64,000 bases of DNA from Marinomonas sp. MED121 (GTDB lineage: Bacteria > Pseudomonadota > Gammaproteobacteria > Pseudomonadales > Marinomonadaceae): positions 671,079 to 735,078 of the forward strand of contig NZ_CH672429.1 in NCBI RefSeq assembly GCF_000153025.1, read 5' to 3'. The notes beneath the pieces are model-generated. The model saw nothing but the letters and a program-made list of their open reading frames with translations. It was not told where the DNA came from and did not search any database. Shown one piece after another: positions 17,919-25,714 of this stretch. A program made the translations under genes and the position numbers. The first letter of the stretch is position 1. Each line of letters begins with the position of its first letter.

Positions 17919-18175
17919 CGTTTTGAAGAGGCTGGGTGTGCCATATTCATGTATATCCCACCCTTTCTTAGCTCCGCCAGCATTTGCTGAAGGCGTTTCA
18001 TTTTTGTCCCTTCACGTTTGGCACGATTAATCCAGCCAATATAGTCATTCTGTTGATAAGCAGGGCGCGCGTTAAAGTCTGCCTCCAAAGCATTGGCAAC
18101 GAGAGCGGCTTGAACAAACTCAGGCATTGAGTTTATATCTCGCTTGAGACTAGGAAAACGCTTCATTTCAACCAA
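17915..18175 (-). CDS. YdeI/OmpD-associated (OmdA) family protein
   Basis: The short 86-residue protein is rich in basic residues and matches the C-terminal half of the YdeI/OmdA family: FNARPAYQQNDYIGWINRAK followed by REGTKMKRLQQMLAELRKG. Typical members are longer (150-200 residues) with an extra N-terminal alpha/beta part, so this is the minimal helical domain. Function is unknown; relatives are linked to resistance to antimicrobial peptides in enterobacteria. It overlaps the end of the convergent LysR gene by four bases. No obvious operon partner. Confidence 0.72.
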   Translation of the reverse strand: MVEMKRFPSLKRDINSMPEFVQAALVANALEADFNARPAYQQNDYIGWINRAKREGTKMKRLQQMLAELRKGGIYMNMAHPASSKR

Positions 18176-18239
18176 ACCTCCTCAGCAAATTACACAGATA
18201 CAACGCTTGTCCTGATAAGCTCAATGACCCTATAAAAAC

Positions 18240-18779
18240 CTAAAACTTACGTGTTTCAATCGCCTCAGAGGCTGTCACTATTTTAATATCCACATTGGGG
18301 ATAATCAGATTTTCCCAACTCCAGTTGTGGTGTTTAATTATCTGCTCAGCGCTTAAATGCTCTCTATTTGCCGTGGTATGGCCATCAGAGATCGCCGTCA
18401 CATTAAAGCCCTTACTTAAACAAGCACGTAAGCTGGTATCAACACAAAACTCAGTTGCAGCACCTGTAATAACCACCTCGGTTATTCCCTTGGATTTTAA
18501 TAGGGCCTCCAACTCAGTTTGATAAAAGGCATCACAGGCTGTCTTGGTTAACCTAAAATCCGTCTCACTTTTATCAAGTTCATCGATTATCTCCCAACCT
18601 TGGGAACCTTCTAACAAATCGTCTTCTTTAGCGCCATTGTGTTGAATATAGATCACCAGACCACCCGCCTTTCGCAACTCATCGGCTAAGGTATTAATAC
18701 GACTTACGACCCCGTTAAAATCATGTCTCGGTGTTTTAAACAGGCTTTTTTGCATATCAATAATAAGTAATGCTTTCAT
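18240..18779 (-). CDS. Isochorismatase-like cysteine hydrolase
   Basis: The 179-residue cytoplasmic enzyme has the full catalytic triad of the family: Asp8 in LLIIDMQ, Lys79 in RLTKT and Cys112 in AATEFCVDTS, the latter two after the canonical beta strand VVITGAA with its cis-peptide. Members hydrolyse isochorismate, nicotinamide, N-carbamoyl compounds or similar amides and ethers. The closeness to small YcaC/PncA-like hydrolases does not decide the substrate. It is a single gene on the minus strand, ending about 60 bases from the YdeI-like gene start. Confidence 0.87.
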   Translation of the reverse strand: MKALLIIDMQKSLFKTPRHDFNGVVSRINTLADELRKAGGLVIYIQHNGAKEDDLLEGSQGWEIIDELDKSETDFRLTKTACDAFYQTELEALLKSKGITEVVITGAATEFCVDTSLRACLSKGFNVTAISDGHTTANREHLSAEQIIKHHNWSWENLIIPNVDIKIVTASEAIETRKF

Positions 18780-18980
18780 AAGATCCTTCTAGTCGTTGGC
18801 TAATGTTTGTTTCTAATAGATAGAGCTAAATATTAATGAATTGCTTGCTAACCTTCTAGCGCTAAGCATGAGAATTATCATCTGCTCAACTCATAATATT
18901 TCTCAATTAATATAAGGGTTCAATTGGCTACAAATAGCTTAAAGATTCAGCTTATACACACAATGATTTACTAAAGACTA

Positions 18981-19245
18981 GGGAACCTGCGAATAAGTCC
19001 TCCCGCCTCAGCGTGTGGATAAAAGTCTCTAGATTTATGGCGAGGAGCGCAACTTAATAGTTATTCTATTGATAAGGTCCTCAACGTAAAAATAGGGCTT
19101 TTAGACCACGCCCTTCGGGTCTTTCAGAAAAAGTAACACCCTGTGTTGTTACTTCTCGAAAGGTACCTACATTACGTCAAAGTAACGCCTTGTGTGATGC
19201 TTTTTCTGTAAAGACTGAGAAGAGGTGACTTAATCGCAGGTTCCC
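18981..19245. mobile_element. MITE-like element, copy 1 (265 bp)
   Basis: The ends are GGGAACCTGCGAATAAGTCC (18981-19000) and its near-perfect inverse, with GACTTAATCGCAGGTTCCC ending at 19245; one internal mismatch. The interior shares long blocks with the element at 43079-43355: GCGTGTG then GATTTATGGCGAGG, CCTCAACGTAAA, GGGCTTTTAG, CCACGCCCTTC, and GTTGTTACTTCTCGAAAG. It is non-coding and contains internal hairpins such as AGTAACA/TGTTACTT. This fits a miniature inverted-repeat transposable element mobilised by a transposase elsewhere. No clear target duplication is visible. In the rest of the 18780-19445 gap only the remnant at 19248 is seen. Confidence 0.8.
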
Positions 19246-19247
19246 TG

Positions 19248-19346
19248 ATGGTTTATGACCCTCACCCTGCCAAACTAGCCCGCTTAAAAGTATTTATGGA
19301 ATGGTTAAAAACAGAGATGCCTTGGTCAAAATCAAACCGAACTTAG
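19248..19346 (+). pseudogene. C-terminal gene remnant, possibly of a LysR regulator
   Basis: Immediately after the MITE end, a 32-codon reading frame (MVYDPHPAKLARLKVFMEWL then KTEMPWSKSNRT, stop at 19344-19346) resembles the last helix of LysR-type proteins, where xxRxFxDWLxxE is common. No ribosome-binding site or upstream continuation is present, and the MITE occupies the place of the missing body. It is most simply a truncated gene end. The family call rests on a short stretch and is uncertain. Confidence 0.4.
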
Positions 19347-19445
19347 CACTAAATGCGTTAAATCTGACAAAAAACTTACAATGAGACACGTTAGAATAAT
19401 AAAGACAGCAGAAAAATAATTAAAAAAGTTAGAAAGAATGTCTTT

Positions 19446-20228
19446 ATGAATCTCGAAAAATTAGCCCAAAAAACACTTTCAAGTATCACCTTAGTAACCA
19501 CCCTTTTCACTATTAGCTCAACATCTTTAGCAAAGACAAATGAAGTACGGGTTTGCTCATTACAACTCCCCCCTCAAACCATGCTAAATAATGAAGATGA
19601 GCCAGATGGTTTTGCCGTGCGCATTCTTCAAGGCGTATCCAAGCAATTAAATTGGAAGCTAACCTTTATATACAGCCCTTGGATGAGAGTAGTCAGTCAT
19701 GCAAAAAGTGGTAAGTGCGACCTAATGATGACTGTGCTGGATAAAGGAGATTATTCTGAATATATGACCTTTCCTAAGTCCTATATTATTAATCAAAAAA
19801 ATGTCTTGGTTAAAGCTAAAGGTAAGAAGGTTCAATATTCGGGAGATTTAGAAGCATTCATGCGTAAGTACGACATCGCCCTTTATCGTGACAAGCGAGT
19901 GGATGAAAAATTTGAGTATTACCGCAAGCAGCCTTGGGCGAAACTTGAAGAGGTAAATCAAATAGAACAGGCAATCAAAATGCTTTTAGCAAACCGCATA
20001 GATGCCTATATCGAGAATGATTTAACATCGGCATACAAATTAAGAGAGCTTGGTTTATTAGATCAAGTTGAGGTGCTCTCACCTCCGTTAAATACCACCC
20101 CAGCCTATATCACCTTTCCTCATGCTGGCAACTTAGTAGATCAAGTTGATAAATACGATAACGCGATAGAAGCCTATAAGAAAACATCAGAATACAAAGA
20201 ACTAGAGCAGCATTATTTAGGTTATTAG
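19446..20228 (+). CDS. Periplasmic solute-binding protein (SBP_bac_3 type)
   Basis: A 260-residue exported protein. An N-terminal signal peptide (hydrophobic core SSITLVTTLFTISSTSLA, cleavage after about residue 29) precedes a family 3 solute-binding domain. It carries QTMLNNEDEPDGFAVRILQG, the usual MxGFxxD-like strand of amino-acid-binding proteins, and SPWMRVVSHAKSGKCDLMMTV. No permease or ATPase gene is adjacent, so it is an orphan receptor: it could feed a distant ABC transporter or a signalling protein. A 24-base piece of its 3' end occurs again, with one mismatch, at 23516-23539. The TRAP-type binding protein gene follows 74 bases downstream. Confidence 0.82.
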   Translation: MNLEKLAQKTLSSITLVTTLFTISSTSLAKTNEVRVCSLQLPPQTMLNNEDEPDGFAVRILQGVSKQLNWKLTFIYSPWMRVVSHAKSGKCDLMMTVLDKGDYSEYMTFPKSYIINQKNVLVKAKGKKVQYSGDLEAFMRKYDIALYRDKRVDEKFEYYRKQPWAKLEEVNQIEQAIKMLLANRIDAYIENDLTSAYKLRELGLLDQVEVLSPPLNTTPAYITFPHAGNLVDQVDKYDNAIEAYKKTSEYKELEQHYLGY

Positions 20229-20302
20229 CCCTGCCTTAGCGCAATCACATTTAGCTTAGCTATACTGACATAAGCTTAAACATCTTTGATAACGGGAGCG
20301 GA

Positions 20303-21424
20303 ATGGATAAAACAAGACGCCTTTGGATTTCAAGGCTTATAAAAGGCAGTGGATGCGCCGCACTATATACTAGCCATCCTTTGCTAGCGGATAGCCCGTT
20401 GAGCAATGAAAAAGAAAATGCAATGCGAGCAAATGCTGATTACATCATGGTTTATGCTTCCCCCTATTCAACTCAAGATCACCAATTTTGCCCCCATATG
20501 CACCATGAGTTGAAAAAAAATATTGAAGAAATGTCCTCCGGTAGAATTTATCTCGATATCCAAGATACTGGTGTTCTGGGTACAGGTCATGAGTTGATGG
20601 CAAAAGTGAGCCGAGGCGCTATCTCTGCTGCGTTAGTTTCAGTTTCAAATTTGGCACCAGCGGCCCCTGAACTAGATATTCTTAATATCCCTTTTTGGTC
20701 ATCTAAAGAACAAGACTATTTAAACCTCGTCACTTCTGATACTTGGAAAAACCTCATTATTAAAAGAATTAAATCTCAAGGTAAATTAGATATTTTATTC
20801 CATTATTTACCCGGTTCACGAACAGTAAGTACCACCATGAAAAACCCTAACGTGATTAAAAGGCCCGATGAACTGCAAGGGGTTATCTTTAGAGTTCCCA
20901 ATAGTCATTCTCTTAAAACATTTTACCAATTAGCAGAAGCATCACCTGTGGACGTGGATTGGCTAAATGTCTCACGTATGGCGAAGTCTGGCAGAATTCA
21001 TGCCATGGACCCCAGTATCATTGGTCTACATAACGGCCCCCTCGGTTTACGCGAGCACATTGGCAGCATTTCACAGATTCAAAGTGTGTATGATGGCTGG
21101 ATGGCGGTGGTGAGCCAGCAATGGTATAGCACCCTACCCACGGATTTAAAATTAGTGCTCAAAGACGCATCTGAGAAAACATTTAGGCAGCATTTAGACA
21201 GTGTCAGCAAAATTAGAAAAGCCTGTACTCAAAGTTTCGAAGACCAAGGCACCCTCATTTACACATTAACCGACGATGAAAGAAATGAATGGGTTAGCCG
21301 CTTTGGGCCCACAAACGAAACTTGGACAGCCGTAAAACGTAATATATTAGGAGATGATAAAACCTTTGAAAAACTCTTAGAGGCAACCAAAATCAACAAT
21401 GGCTACCGCATCTCAACAGGCTAG
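20303..21424 (+). CDS. TRAP transporter solute-binding protein (DctP family)
   Basis: The 373-residue protein matches the DctP family: an N-terminal export signal (residues 1-29, with paired arginines in KTRRLW, weakly Tat-like), GRIYLDIQDTGVLGTGHELM in the place of the family beta-strand/helix, LDILNIPFW, and the hallmark RVPNSHSLKTFYQLAEASPV. TRAP binding proteins normally bind carboxylates such as C4-dicarboxylates, sialic acid or ectoine, using a conserved Arg (here in FRVPN). Genes for the DctQ and DctM membrane subunits are absent nearby, so this is an orphan. A good GGGAGCGGA ribosome-binding site precedes ATG at 20303. Confidence 0.85.
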   Translation: MDKTRRLWISRLIKGSGCAALYTSHPLLADSPLSNEKENAMRANADYIMVYASPYSTQDHQFCPHMHHELKKNIEEMSSGRIYLDIQDTGVLGTGHELMAKVSRGAISAALVSVSNLAPAAPELDILNIPFWSSKEQDYLNLVTSDTWKNLIIKRIKSQGKLDILFHYLPGSRTVSTTMKNPNVIKRPDELQGVIFRVPNSHSLKTFYQLAEASPVDVDWLNVSRMAKSGRIHAMDPSIIGLHNGPLGLREHIGSISQIQSVYDGWMAVVSQQWYSTLPTDLKLVLKDASEKTFRQHLDSVSKIRKACTQSFEDQGTLIYTLTDDERNEWVSRFGPTNETWTAVKRNILGDDKTFEKLLEATKINNGYRISTG

Positions 21425-21633
21425 TTTTTCTAACCTCTCTTCGCACTTCGCTTCAATTATTACTTTGAAAACACGCTAAGTAAAACCTCATGCAGTTTTA
21501 TAAAAGAGCATTTTGATTCCTCATCCTTGAGTGAGTCAAATATAGTTAGTCATAATATTGAAGATTCAAATTAGCATGTGGGCCTGATTTAAAATGCTAA
21601 TAAGGATGTTCCAAAGTGTGACAATGGTCTTAC

Positions 21634-22137
21634 TTATTTAAAGTCTTTCCCTAATGTCATTGTTTGCTCATTCATCATGTTCTCATCTGTACCTGCACGC
21701 TCTGCTGTGGCTTCCTTACCCTTTTTAGCTAAGGCTTTTAGCGCATCAGAATTGAGTTCTATGACATCAAAGCTCTCCCAAACATCAAAGTTATCTCGAT
21801 TTGCAATAAGGGCTTTAGCCCCGCCGCCTTCAGCACAAACATGCTTTCCATTACAACCTGCTTTAAATCCTTTTCTGTTACCTTTATTCACCCATTCAAA
21901 GGTTTCCCAAGCACCGACTTTGTCTCGATTTGCAATCAGTGAATTTGCCCCTTTACGCTCAGCACAAACATATTTTCCATTACAGGCTTGTAGTGCAAAC
22001 TTATTCCCTTTTAGCGGAATCACTTTAAAAGTTTCCCAAGCACCAACACGTTCTCGATTAGCGATGAGTGCTGATTTACCTGCATTCTCAGCACAGACAT
22101 ATTTTGAGTTACAGGCTTTTAAGGCTATTGTTTCCAC
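21634..22137 (-). CDS. Beta-trefoil (fascin-like) protein with three near-identical repeats
   Basis: The 167-residue protein has no signal peptide. Its first 128 residues are three tandem repeats of 41-45 residues: each carries CNxKxVCAE, then a Gly/Ala-rich turn, then ALIANR or SLIANR, then WETF or WESF. Repeat 1 starts near residue 3, repeat 2 near 47, repeat 3 near 91. This matches the beta-trefoil fascin/actin-crosslinking type fold in three-fold symmetric form, each unit with a CxxK/VCAE strand. The 35-residue tail is Ala/Lys/Glu-rich and probably disordered. Such folds bind sugars, proteins or filaments; no function is assigned in bacteria of this group. The gene stands alone between orphan binding proteins. 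Confidence 0.7.
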   Translation of the reverse strand: METIALKACNSKYVCAENAGKSALIANRERVGAWETFKVIPLKGNKFALQACNGKYVCAERKGANSLIANRDKVGAWETFEWVNKGNRKGFKAGCNGKHVCAEGGGAKALIANRDNFDVWESFDVIELNSDALKALAKKGKEATAERAGTDENMMNEQTMTLGKDFK

Positions 22138-22362
22138 CGATTATTCTCCTTAATATTTCATTATAAATAGAACATCAGCTCTAATGATTGAGGAATAATT
22201 GAGAGGAAATTAAAAGAGAGTTAAACCCAATCCCACTCATTAGCAGCTGCTTTAGAGCTAATATATTTGATCGAAATAAAAGGAAATAGGGGGAATAACG
22301 CATTATTAATGAGGCGTGATAAATAGAATTGATCGCATGAATTGTAATAGGTTTTTGCCTAA

Positions 22363-22454
22363 TTCCCAGGATCCTTGGTGGTAACTCATATTAGGTAGCT
22401 TGGCTACTATTTATGATACAAAGTTGAGCAGGAGCTCAACCCTATGCATTCCTA
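22363..22454. repeat. Structured intergenic repeat, copy A (92 bp)
   Basis: This stretch is close to a base-for-base match of 23547-23637 (copy B), including the shared core GGTAACTCATATTAGGTAGC. Both copies fold into at least two hairpins: GGTAGC/GCTAC(C or T) with loop TTG, and GTTGAGC/GCTCAAC with loop AGGA in A and AGAA in B. It accounts for the structured part of the 22138-22510 gap; nothing else is recognised there. Confidence 0.8.
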
Positions 22455-22510
22455 AGCAAAGCATGGGAAAAAGACAAAATAATCAAACATATTTAGTGAG
22501 GAGGTCTTGT

Positions 22511-23257
22511 TTAATTTATATCAAAGTAACGATATTTATCATGTATTTTCTTATAAGTACCATCTAACCTAATTTCTTTTAATGTTTTATTGAATTCATC
22601 TAGAATCCTATTAACACCTTTATATTTACGAGAAAAGCAGAAGTAAAACGCTTCATCGACAATTGGATAGAATTTAAAATCATTGCTAAGCCCAAGCTGC
22701 TTTATGATAAAGTCAGTTGATTGCTTATTTAAAAGCAAATAATCATAACGATTTCGCTTCAACATACCTATTGCTAATTCTGTATTGAGCACTTCAATTG
22801 GATTCATATTTAATTCAGCAAGTTGCTTTAAACTAGTATAACCGCTAACAGAAGCTACTCGTTGACCCTTTAGGTCTTCTAGAGTATTGGGTATTAAGCC
22901 ATTAAACCCATTGCGCATATAAAAGCCGTCAGTTCTTTTACTGATAGGGTCAGAGAACACAATAAAATCATTACGATCTTCTTTATAGGCACAGGTAAGA
23001 ATACCTAAAACTTTGCCATGTTTAGCGTAAGCTAGGACTCTATTCCAAGGTAAAAACTCTACTTCTATTTCATAATTTAAACGTGAAAAAATTTCTACCA
23101 TGACATCATAATCAAACCCTTTTAGTCCTGTAGGTGAATCTTTCATTTCATAGGGAGGGTAATGTTCGGTAGCAATACGAAATACAGGCCTATCTTGTGC
23201 ATGTAAATATAATGAACTGAATAGTGTGATAAGTAAGATGATAAGAGGTTTTAACAT
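22511..23257 (-). CDS. Periplasmic solute-binding protein (SBP_bac_3 type)
   Basis: A 248-residue exported binding protein with a clear signal peptide (MLKPLIILLITLFSSLYLHA, cleaved near residue 20). The mature start RPVFRIATEHYPPYEM and the following GLKGFDYDVMVEIF are typical of amino-acid-type family 3 domains. As with the gene at 19446, no permease or ATPase is close by, so it is an orphan. It is framed by the two good copies of the structured repeat, copy A on its 3' side and copy B on its 5' side. Expression and partner are unknown. Confidence 0.82.
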   Translation of the reverse strand: MLKPLIILLITLFSSLYLHAQDRPVFRIATEHYPPYEMKDSPTGLKGFDYDVMVEIFSRLNYEIEVEFLPWNRVLAYAKHGKVLGILTCAYKEDRNDFIVFSDPISKRTDGFYMRNGFNGLIPNTLEDLKGQRVASVSGYTSLKQLAELNMNPIEVLNTELAIGMLKRNRYDYLLLNKQSTDFIIKQLGLSNDFKFYPIVDEAFYFCFSRKYKGVNRILDEFNKTLKEIRLDGTYKKIHDKYRYFDIN

Positions 23258-23446
23258 GTAATGGTCTTCAAATTAAAAGTGATTACCTCCCTGTATTTTT
23301 CATTGTACTTAGTTTTCTTGATTAAAATTGTAGTCGAAAATATGGGGGCTCTCCATTGTATAAAAAGATCATAACAGATGATCAAATAAGCATTCTTTCT
23401 GGGTTCACAAAAGCTCTAATTCGTACTAGGGCAATAAACTTTCTAG

Positions 23447-23495
23447 CTCCTCCATGAACCTTCACGTGAACTCATACTTGGTAGCATGGCTTTTA
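23447..23495. repeat. Decayed copy C of the structured repeat
   Basis: ACTCATACTTGGTAGCATGGCT matches ACTCATA-TTAGGTAGC-TTGGCT of copies A and B with a few changes (shown split). The GGTAGC stem is present but its partner is degraded and the third hairpin is missing. Read as a decaying relic just upstream of copy B. Confidence 0.5.
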
Positions 23496-23515
23496 GAAAA
23501 AATCGATGAATGAGC

Positions 23516-23539
23516 GCAATAGAAGCCTATAAGAAAACA
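23516..23539 (+). pseudogene. 24-base fragment of a solute-binding protein gene
   Basis: The bases here match 20163-20186, the 3' part of the binding protein gene at 19446, with one mismatch in 24. The shared frame encodes AIEAYKKT (shortened here). The neighbouring bases do not continue the gene. It is best seen as a scar of a former paralogue, now lying between repeat copies C and B. Confidence 0.5.
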
Positions 23540-23546
23540 CTTCTAG

Positions 23547-23637
23547 TTCCCACGATCCTTCGTGGTAACTCATATTAGGTAGCTTGGCTACCGTTTAGGA
23601 ACAAAGTTGAGCAGAAGCTCAACTCTATTTATTCCTA
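23547..23637. repeat. Structured intergenic repeat, copy B (91 bp)
   Basis: Partner of copy A at 22363. Three hairpins can be drawn: CACGA/TCGTG with loop TCCT, GGTAGC/GCTACC with loop TTG, and GTTGAGC/GCTCAAC with loop AGAA. The last two are kept in copy A. The rest of the 23258-23679 gap holds only copy C and the gene fragment. Confidence 0.8.
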
Positions 23638-23679
23638 CATGTAGAAGATAGAAAGAAGGGAAACTTATTAAAGCACGCG

Positions 23680-24159
23680 CTAAATATTGAAATGTAAGTA
23701 CTGAACATCAAATGGCAAGTGCGGGAAAGTTTTGATATCCCCTTCTTTAAAACCTAGTTTGAGATACCAGTTTTTGAGCTTATGATGCTCCGCGATAATA
23801 CCTATGCTAACTCGGGTGATTTTTTTAGTTCGAGCGTATTGAATAACATATTGCACTAAAGCCTCACCTACGCCATTGCAGCGGTATTTAGGTAAAACAG
23901 AAAGGCGATTCAAATAGCCAACACCGAGTCTTGGATTTTCAAAAGCGACACAGGCAACATGCTGATCACCTTCTTTATATAAGAAGTATTCCTCGCCTCG
24001 TTCAAAGTCGGCTTTTACCCAGTTAGCATCACAAAAAGACGGGTGCTTTGGGTTGTTATCTAGATTAAGGTTAAAGGTGATGGCAACATCTTTGTTGGAC
24101 TCACTAATGATGTTTGCAATCTCTTCTACATCTTTGTTGCTTGCCTTTAATATGCTCAT
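23680..24159 (-). CDS. GNAT family N-acetyltransferase
   Basis: The 159-residue single-domain acetyltransferase has a central strand VACVAFENPRLGVGYLNRLS and the acetyl-CoA pyrophosphate loop VLPKYRCNGVGEALVQYVIQ (the RxxGxG-like loop is RCNGVG), near residues 82-105. It ends with the usual KNWYLKLGFKE helix and strand. GNAT enzymes acetylate amines on small molecules, peptides or proteins; nothing nearby points to a substrate. It starts at ATG 24159, and an ACT-domain gene lies upstream on the same strand with a 70-base gap, so the two may be co-transcribed. Confidence 0.85.
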   Translation of the reverse strand: MSILKASNKDVEEIANIISESNKDVAITFNLNLDNNPKHPSFCDANWVKADFERGEEYFLYKEGDQHVACVAFENPRLGVGYLNRLSVLPKYRCNGVGEALVQYVIQYARTKKITRVSIGIIAEHHKLKNWYLKLGFKEGDIKTFPHLPFDVQYLHFNI

Positions 24160-24229
24160 TCTTCCCTTCTAATATTTTATTAAATCTACAAAACGTCAAT
24201 CTACTGATATCAGTAATAAAGAATTAGGA

Positions 24230-24622
24230 CTAAAAGCTTTTCAACGCCTGCATCGCTGCGTCTGCTTTCTCTTTTTGAACAAAGATATGGTCGTGGTAAT
24301 AAGCGGCAATCACATTTGCGCTGATATTATTTTCGGCAAGTTTAGTGGCAACGGCGGCGGTGAGGCCAACCGCATCTAGGCTAGAGTGGATGGTGAGTGT
24401 GATACAGCGAAAAACCGAGTCATAAGCAAGCTTGTGGCTATCTGCCATAGCCTGTTCTAGCACGAGAGTGAGGCCTTCCTCTTCCATAAAGGTAGCGATA
24501 GGTTTCATACTAAGACAACTAGCAAGGTCAGTGTTTTGGAGGGTGCAAAAAACATAGTCTTGCGCTAATACATTAGGTTGCATGCTTGAAAGCAAGGTAT
24601 CGAGATTCGTTTCACCTGACAT
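24230..24622 (-). CDS. ACT domain protein (DUF2241-like)
   Basis: The 130-residue cytoplasmic protein shows an N-terminal part with LDTLLSSMQPNVLAQDYVFC, typical of the COG3602/DUF2241 group, and a C-terminal ACT domain with ITLTIHSSLDAVGLTAAVAT followed by AENNISANVIAAYYHDHIFV. These proteins are predicted amino-acid-binding regulators without known target. It is encoded upstream of and in the same direction as the GNAT gene; the rbsR stop lies 91 bases farther up, separated by a short tandem repeat. Confidence 0.82.
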   Translation of the reverse strand: MSGETNLDTLLSSMQPNVLAQDYVFCTLQNTDLASCLSMKPIATFMEEEGLTLVLEQAMADSHKLAYDSVFRCITLTIHSSLDAVGLTAAVATKLAENNISANVIAAYYHDHIFVQKEKADAAMQALKSF

Positions 24623-24662
24623 AATAACGCCTCATTTCATATGTTTATGATGGATTCTAAAT

Positions 24663-24718
24663 GCCTTTTAAAGGGACTTTTAAAAGGCCTTTAAAGACTC
24701 TTTAAAGACCCTTTAAAG
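24663..24718. repeat. Short tandem repeats starting at the rbsR stop codon
   Basis: On the plus strand, CTTTAAAG recurs in near-repeats of 10-12 bases (CTTTAAAGAC-T, CTTTAAAGAC-C, CTTTAAAGAG), preceded by looser TTTTAAAAG units. The last unit covers the rbsR stop codon at 24713-24715 (TTA, the complement of TAA), so the repeat begins inside the final codons and extends into the intergenic side. Confidence 0.7.
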
Positions 24719-25714
24719 AGCTTTCACACTGTCTCGCTCCACCAGACAAGGCTCAAGCTCAACGATTTGGTTGTTATCCGAATTAGTTTCAATTTTTTTC
24801 AGTAGCATATCTACAGCTTGCTTACCTAAATCGTATTTAGGTTGATCTATGGTGGTAAGTGAAGGAGTGATGTATTTGGCAAGGTTAATATCATCGTATC
24901 CAATTATCGAAAGATCATCAGGTACGCGTATGCCCTTTTTACTGGCAGCGTTAATCACACTCATGGCCATCATATCGTTACAAACAAATAAAGCCGTTGG
25001 CAAAGGGCCTTTGTCATAGATTTCTAAAAAGGCTTTCTCCCCCCCTTCGCAGGCAAAATCTCCAGTGGCAACCCAATCTTGATTCACTGTTAGTTTGGCT
25101 TCTTTCATGGCTTCTAAATAGCCAGAATAACGTTGCATGGCTGTTTGTTTATCTAATACACCTGTGATGCAGCCGATGTCTTTATGGCCTTTTTCAATAA
25201 GATATTGAGTGGCTAAATAACCCCCATGATGGGAATTATCTTGAATTTTGTCACAAGGAAAATCCGTCGGTCCCCAGTCCATCACCACAGTCGGTATGGG
25301 TTTATGATGGGAGAACAAACTAAAGCCTTCGATATTTACTTCACTGCACATAAGCAAAAGTCCATCTACGCGCTTTTGCAGCAAGGTATCTAGATTAGCA
25401 TGCATACGATCAAGGTCGTCTTCGGTATTACATAAGATAAGGTTGTAGCCTTGCTCGTAACAGCGTCTTTCTACCCCTTTTAGTACTTCGCTAAAAAAGG
25501 GGTTTGCAGAGGTGGTCACCAACATACCAAAGGTCTTAGTATTATTAACCTTTAGGCTGCGAGCCAAAGCAGATGGTGCATAACGTAGCACCGCCACTGA
25601 GTCTAAAACACGTTTTGATACATCGTCACTGACATAACGTGTTTTATTGAGCACATGGCTAACAGTCGAAGTGGATACGCCTGCATGTTTTGCTACGTCT
25701 TTAATTGTTGCCAT
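24713..25714 (-). CDS. rbsR: Ribose operon repressor, LacI family
   Basis: The 333-residue protein has the LacI-type HTH at residues 1-26 (MATIKDVAKHAGVSTSTVSH) and hinge helix near 50. The periplasmic-binding-like effector domain has NPFFSEVLKGVERRCYE and, later, DDLSIIGYDDINLAKYITP. The sequence and its place at the end of an rbs operon point to RbsR, which binds ribose and represses ribose uptake in the absence of sugar. It lies 266 bases past rbsB, beyond a terminator, so it may have its own promoter in that gap or receive read-through. A candidate operator lies upstream of rbsD at 30073-30100. Confidence 0.9.
   Translation of the reverse strand: MATIKDVAKHAGVSTSTVSHVLNKTRYVSDDVSKRVLDSVAVLRYAPSALARSLKVNNTKTFGMLVTTSANPFFSEVLKGVERRCYEQGYNLILCNTEDDLDRMHANLDTLLQKRVDGLLLMCSEVNIEGFSLFSHHKPIPTVVMDWGPTDFPCDKIQDNSHHGGYLATQYLIEKGHKDIGCITGVLDKQTAMQRYSGYLEAMKEAKLTVNQDWVATGDFACEGGEKAFLEIYDKGPLPTALFVCNDMMAMSVINAASKKGIRVPDDLSIIGYDDINLAKYITPSLTTIDQPKYDLGKQAVDMLLKKIETNSDNNQIVELEPCLVERDSVKAL

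Noticed and set aside
21677-22153. Long open frame on the plus strand opposite the beta-trefoil gene
   Set aside because: It mirrors the repeat of the minus-strand gene, has no recognisable domain, and the minus-strand protein has clear repeats and a ribosome-binding site.
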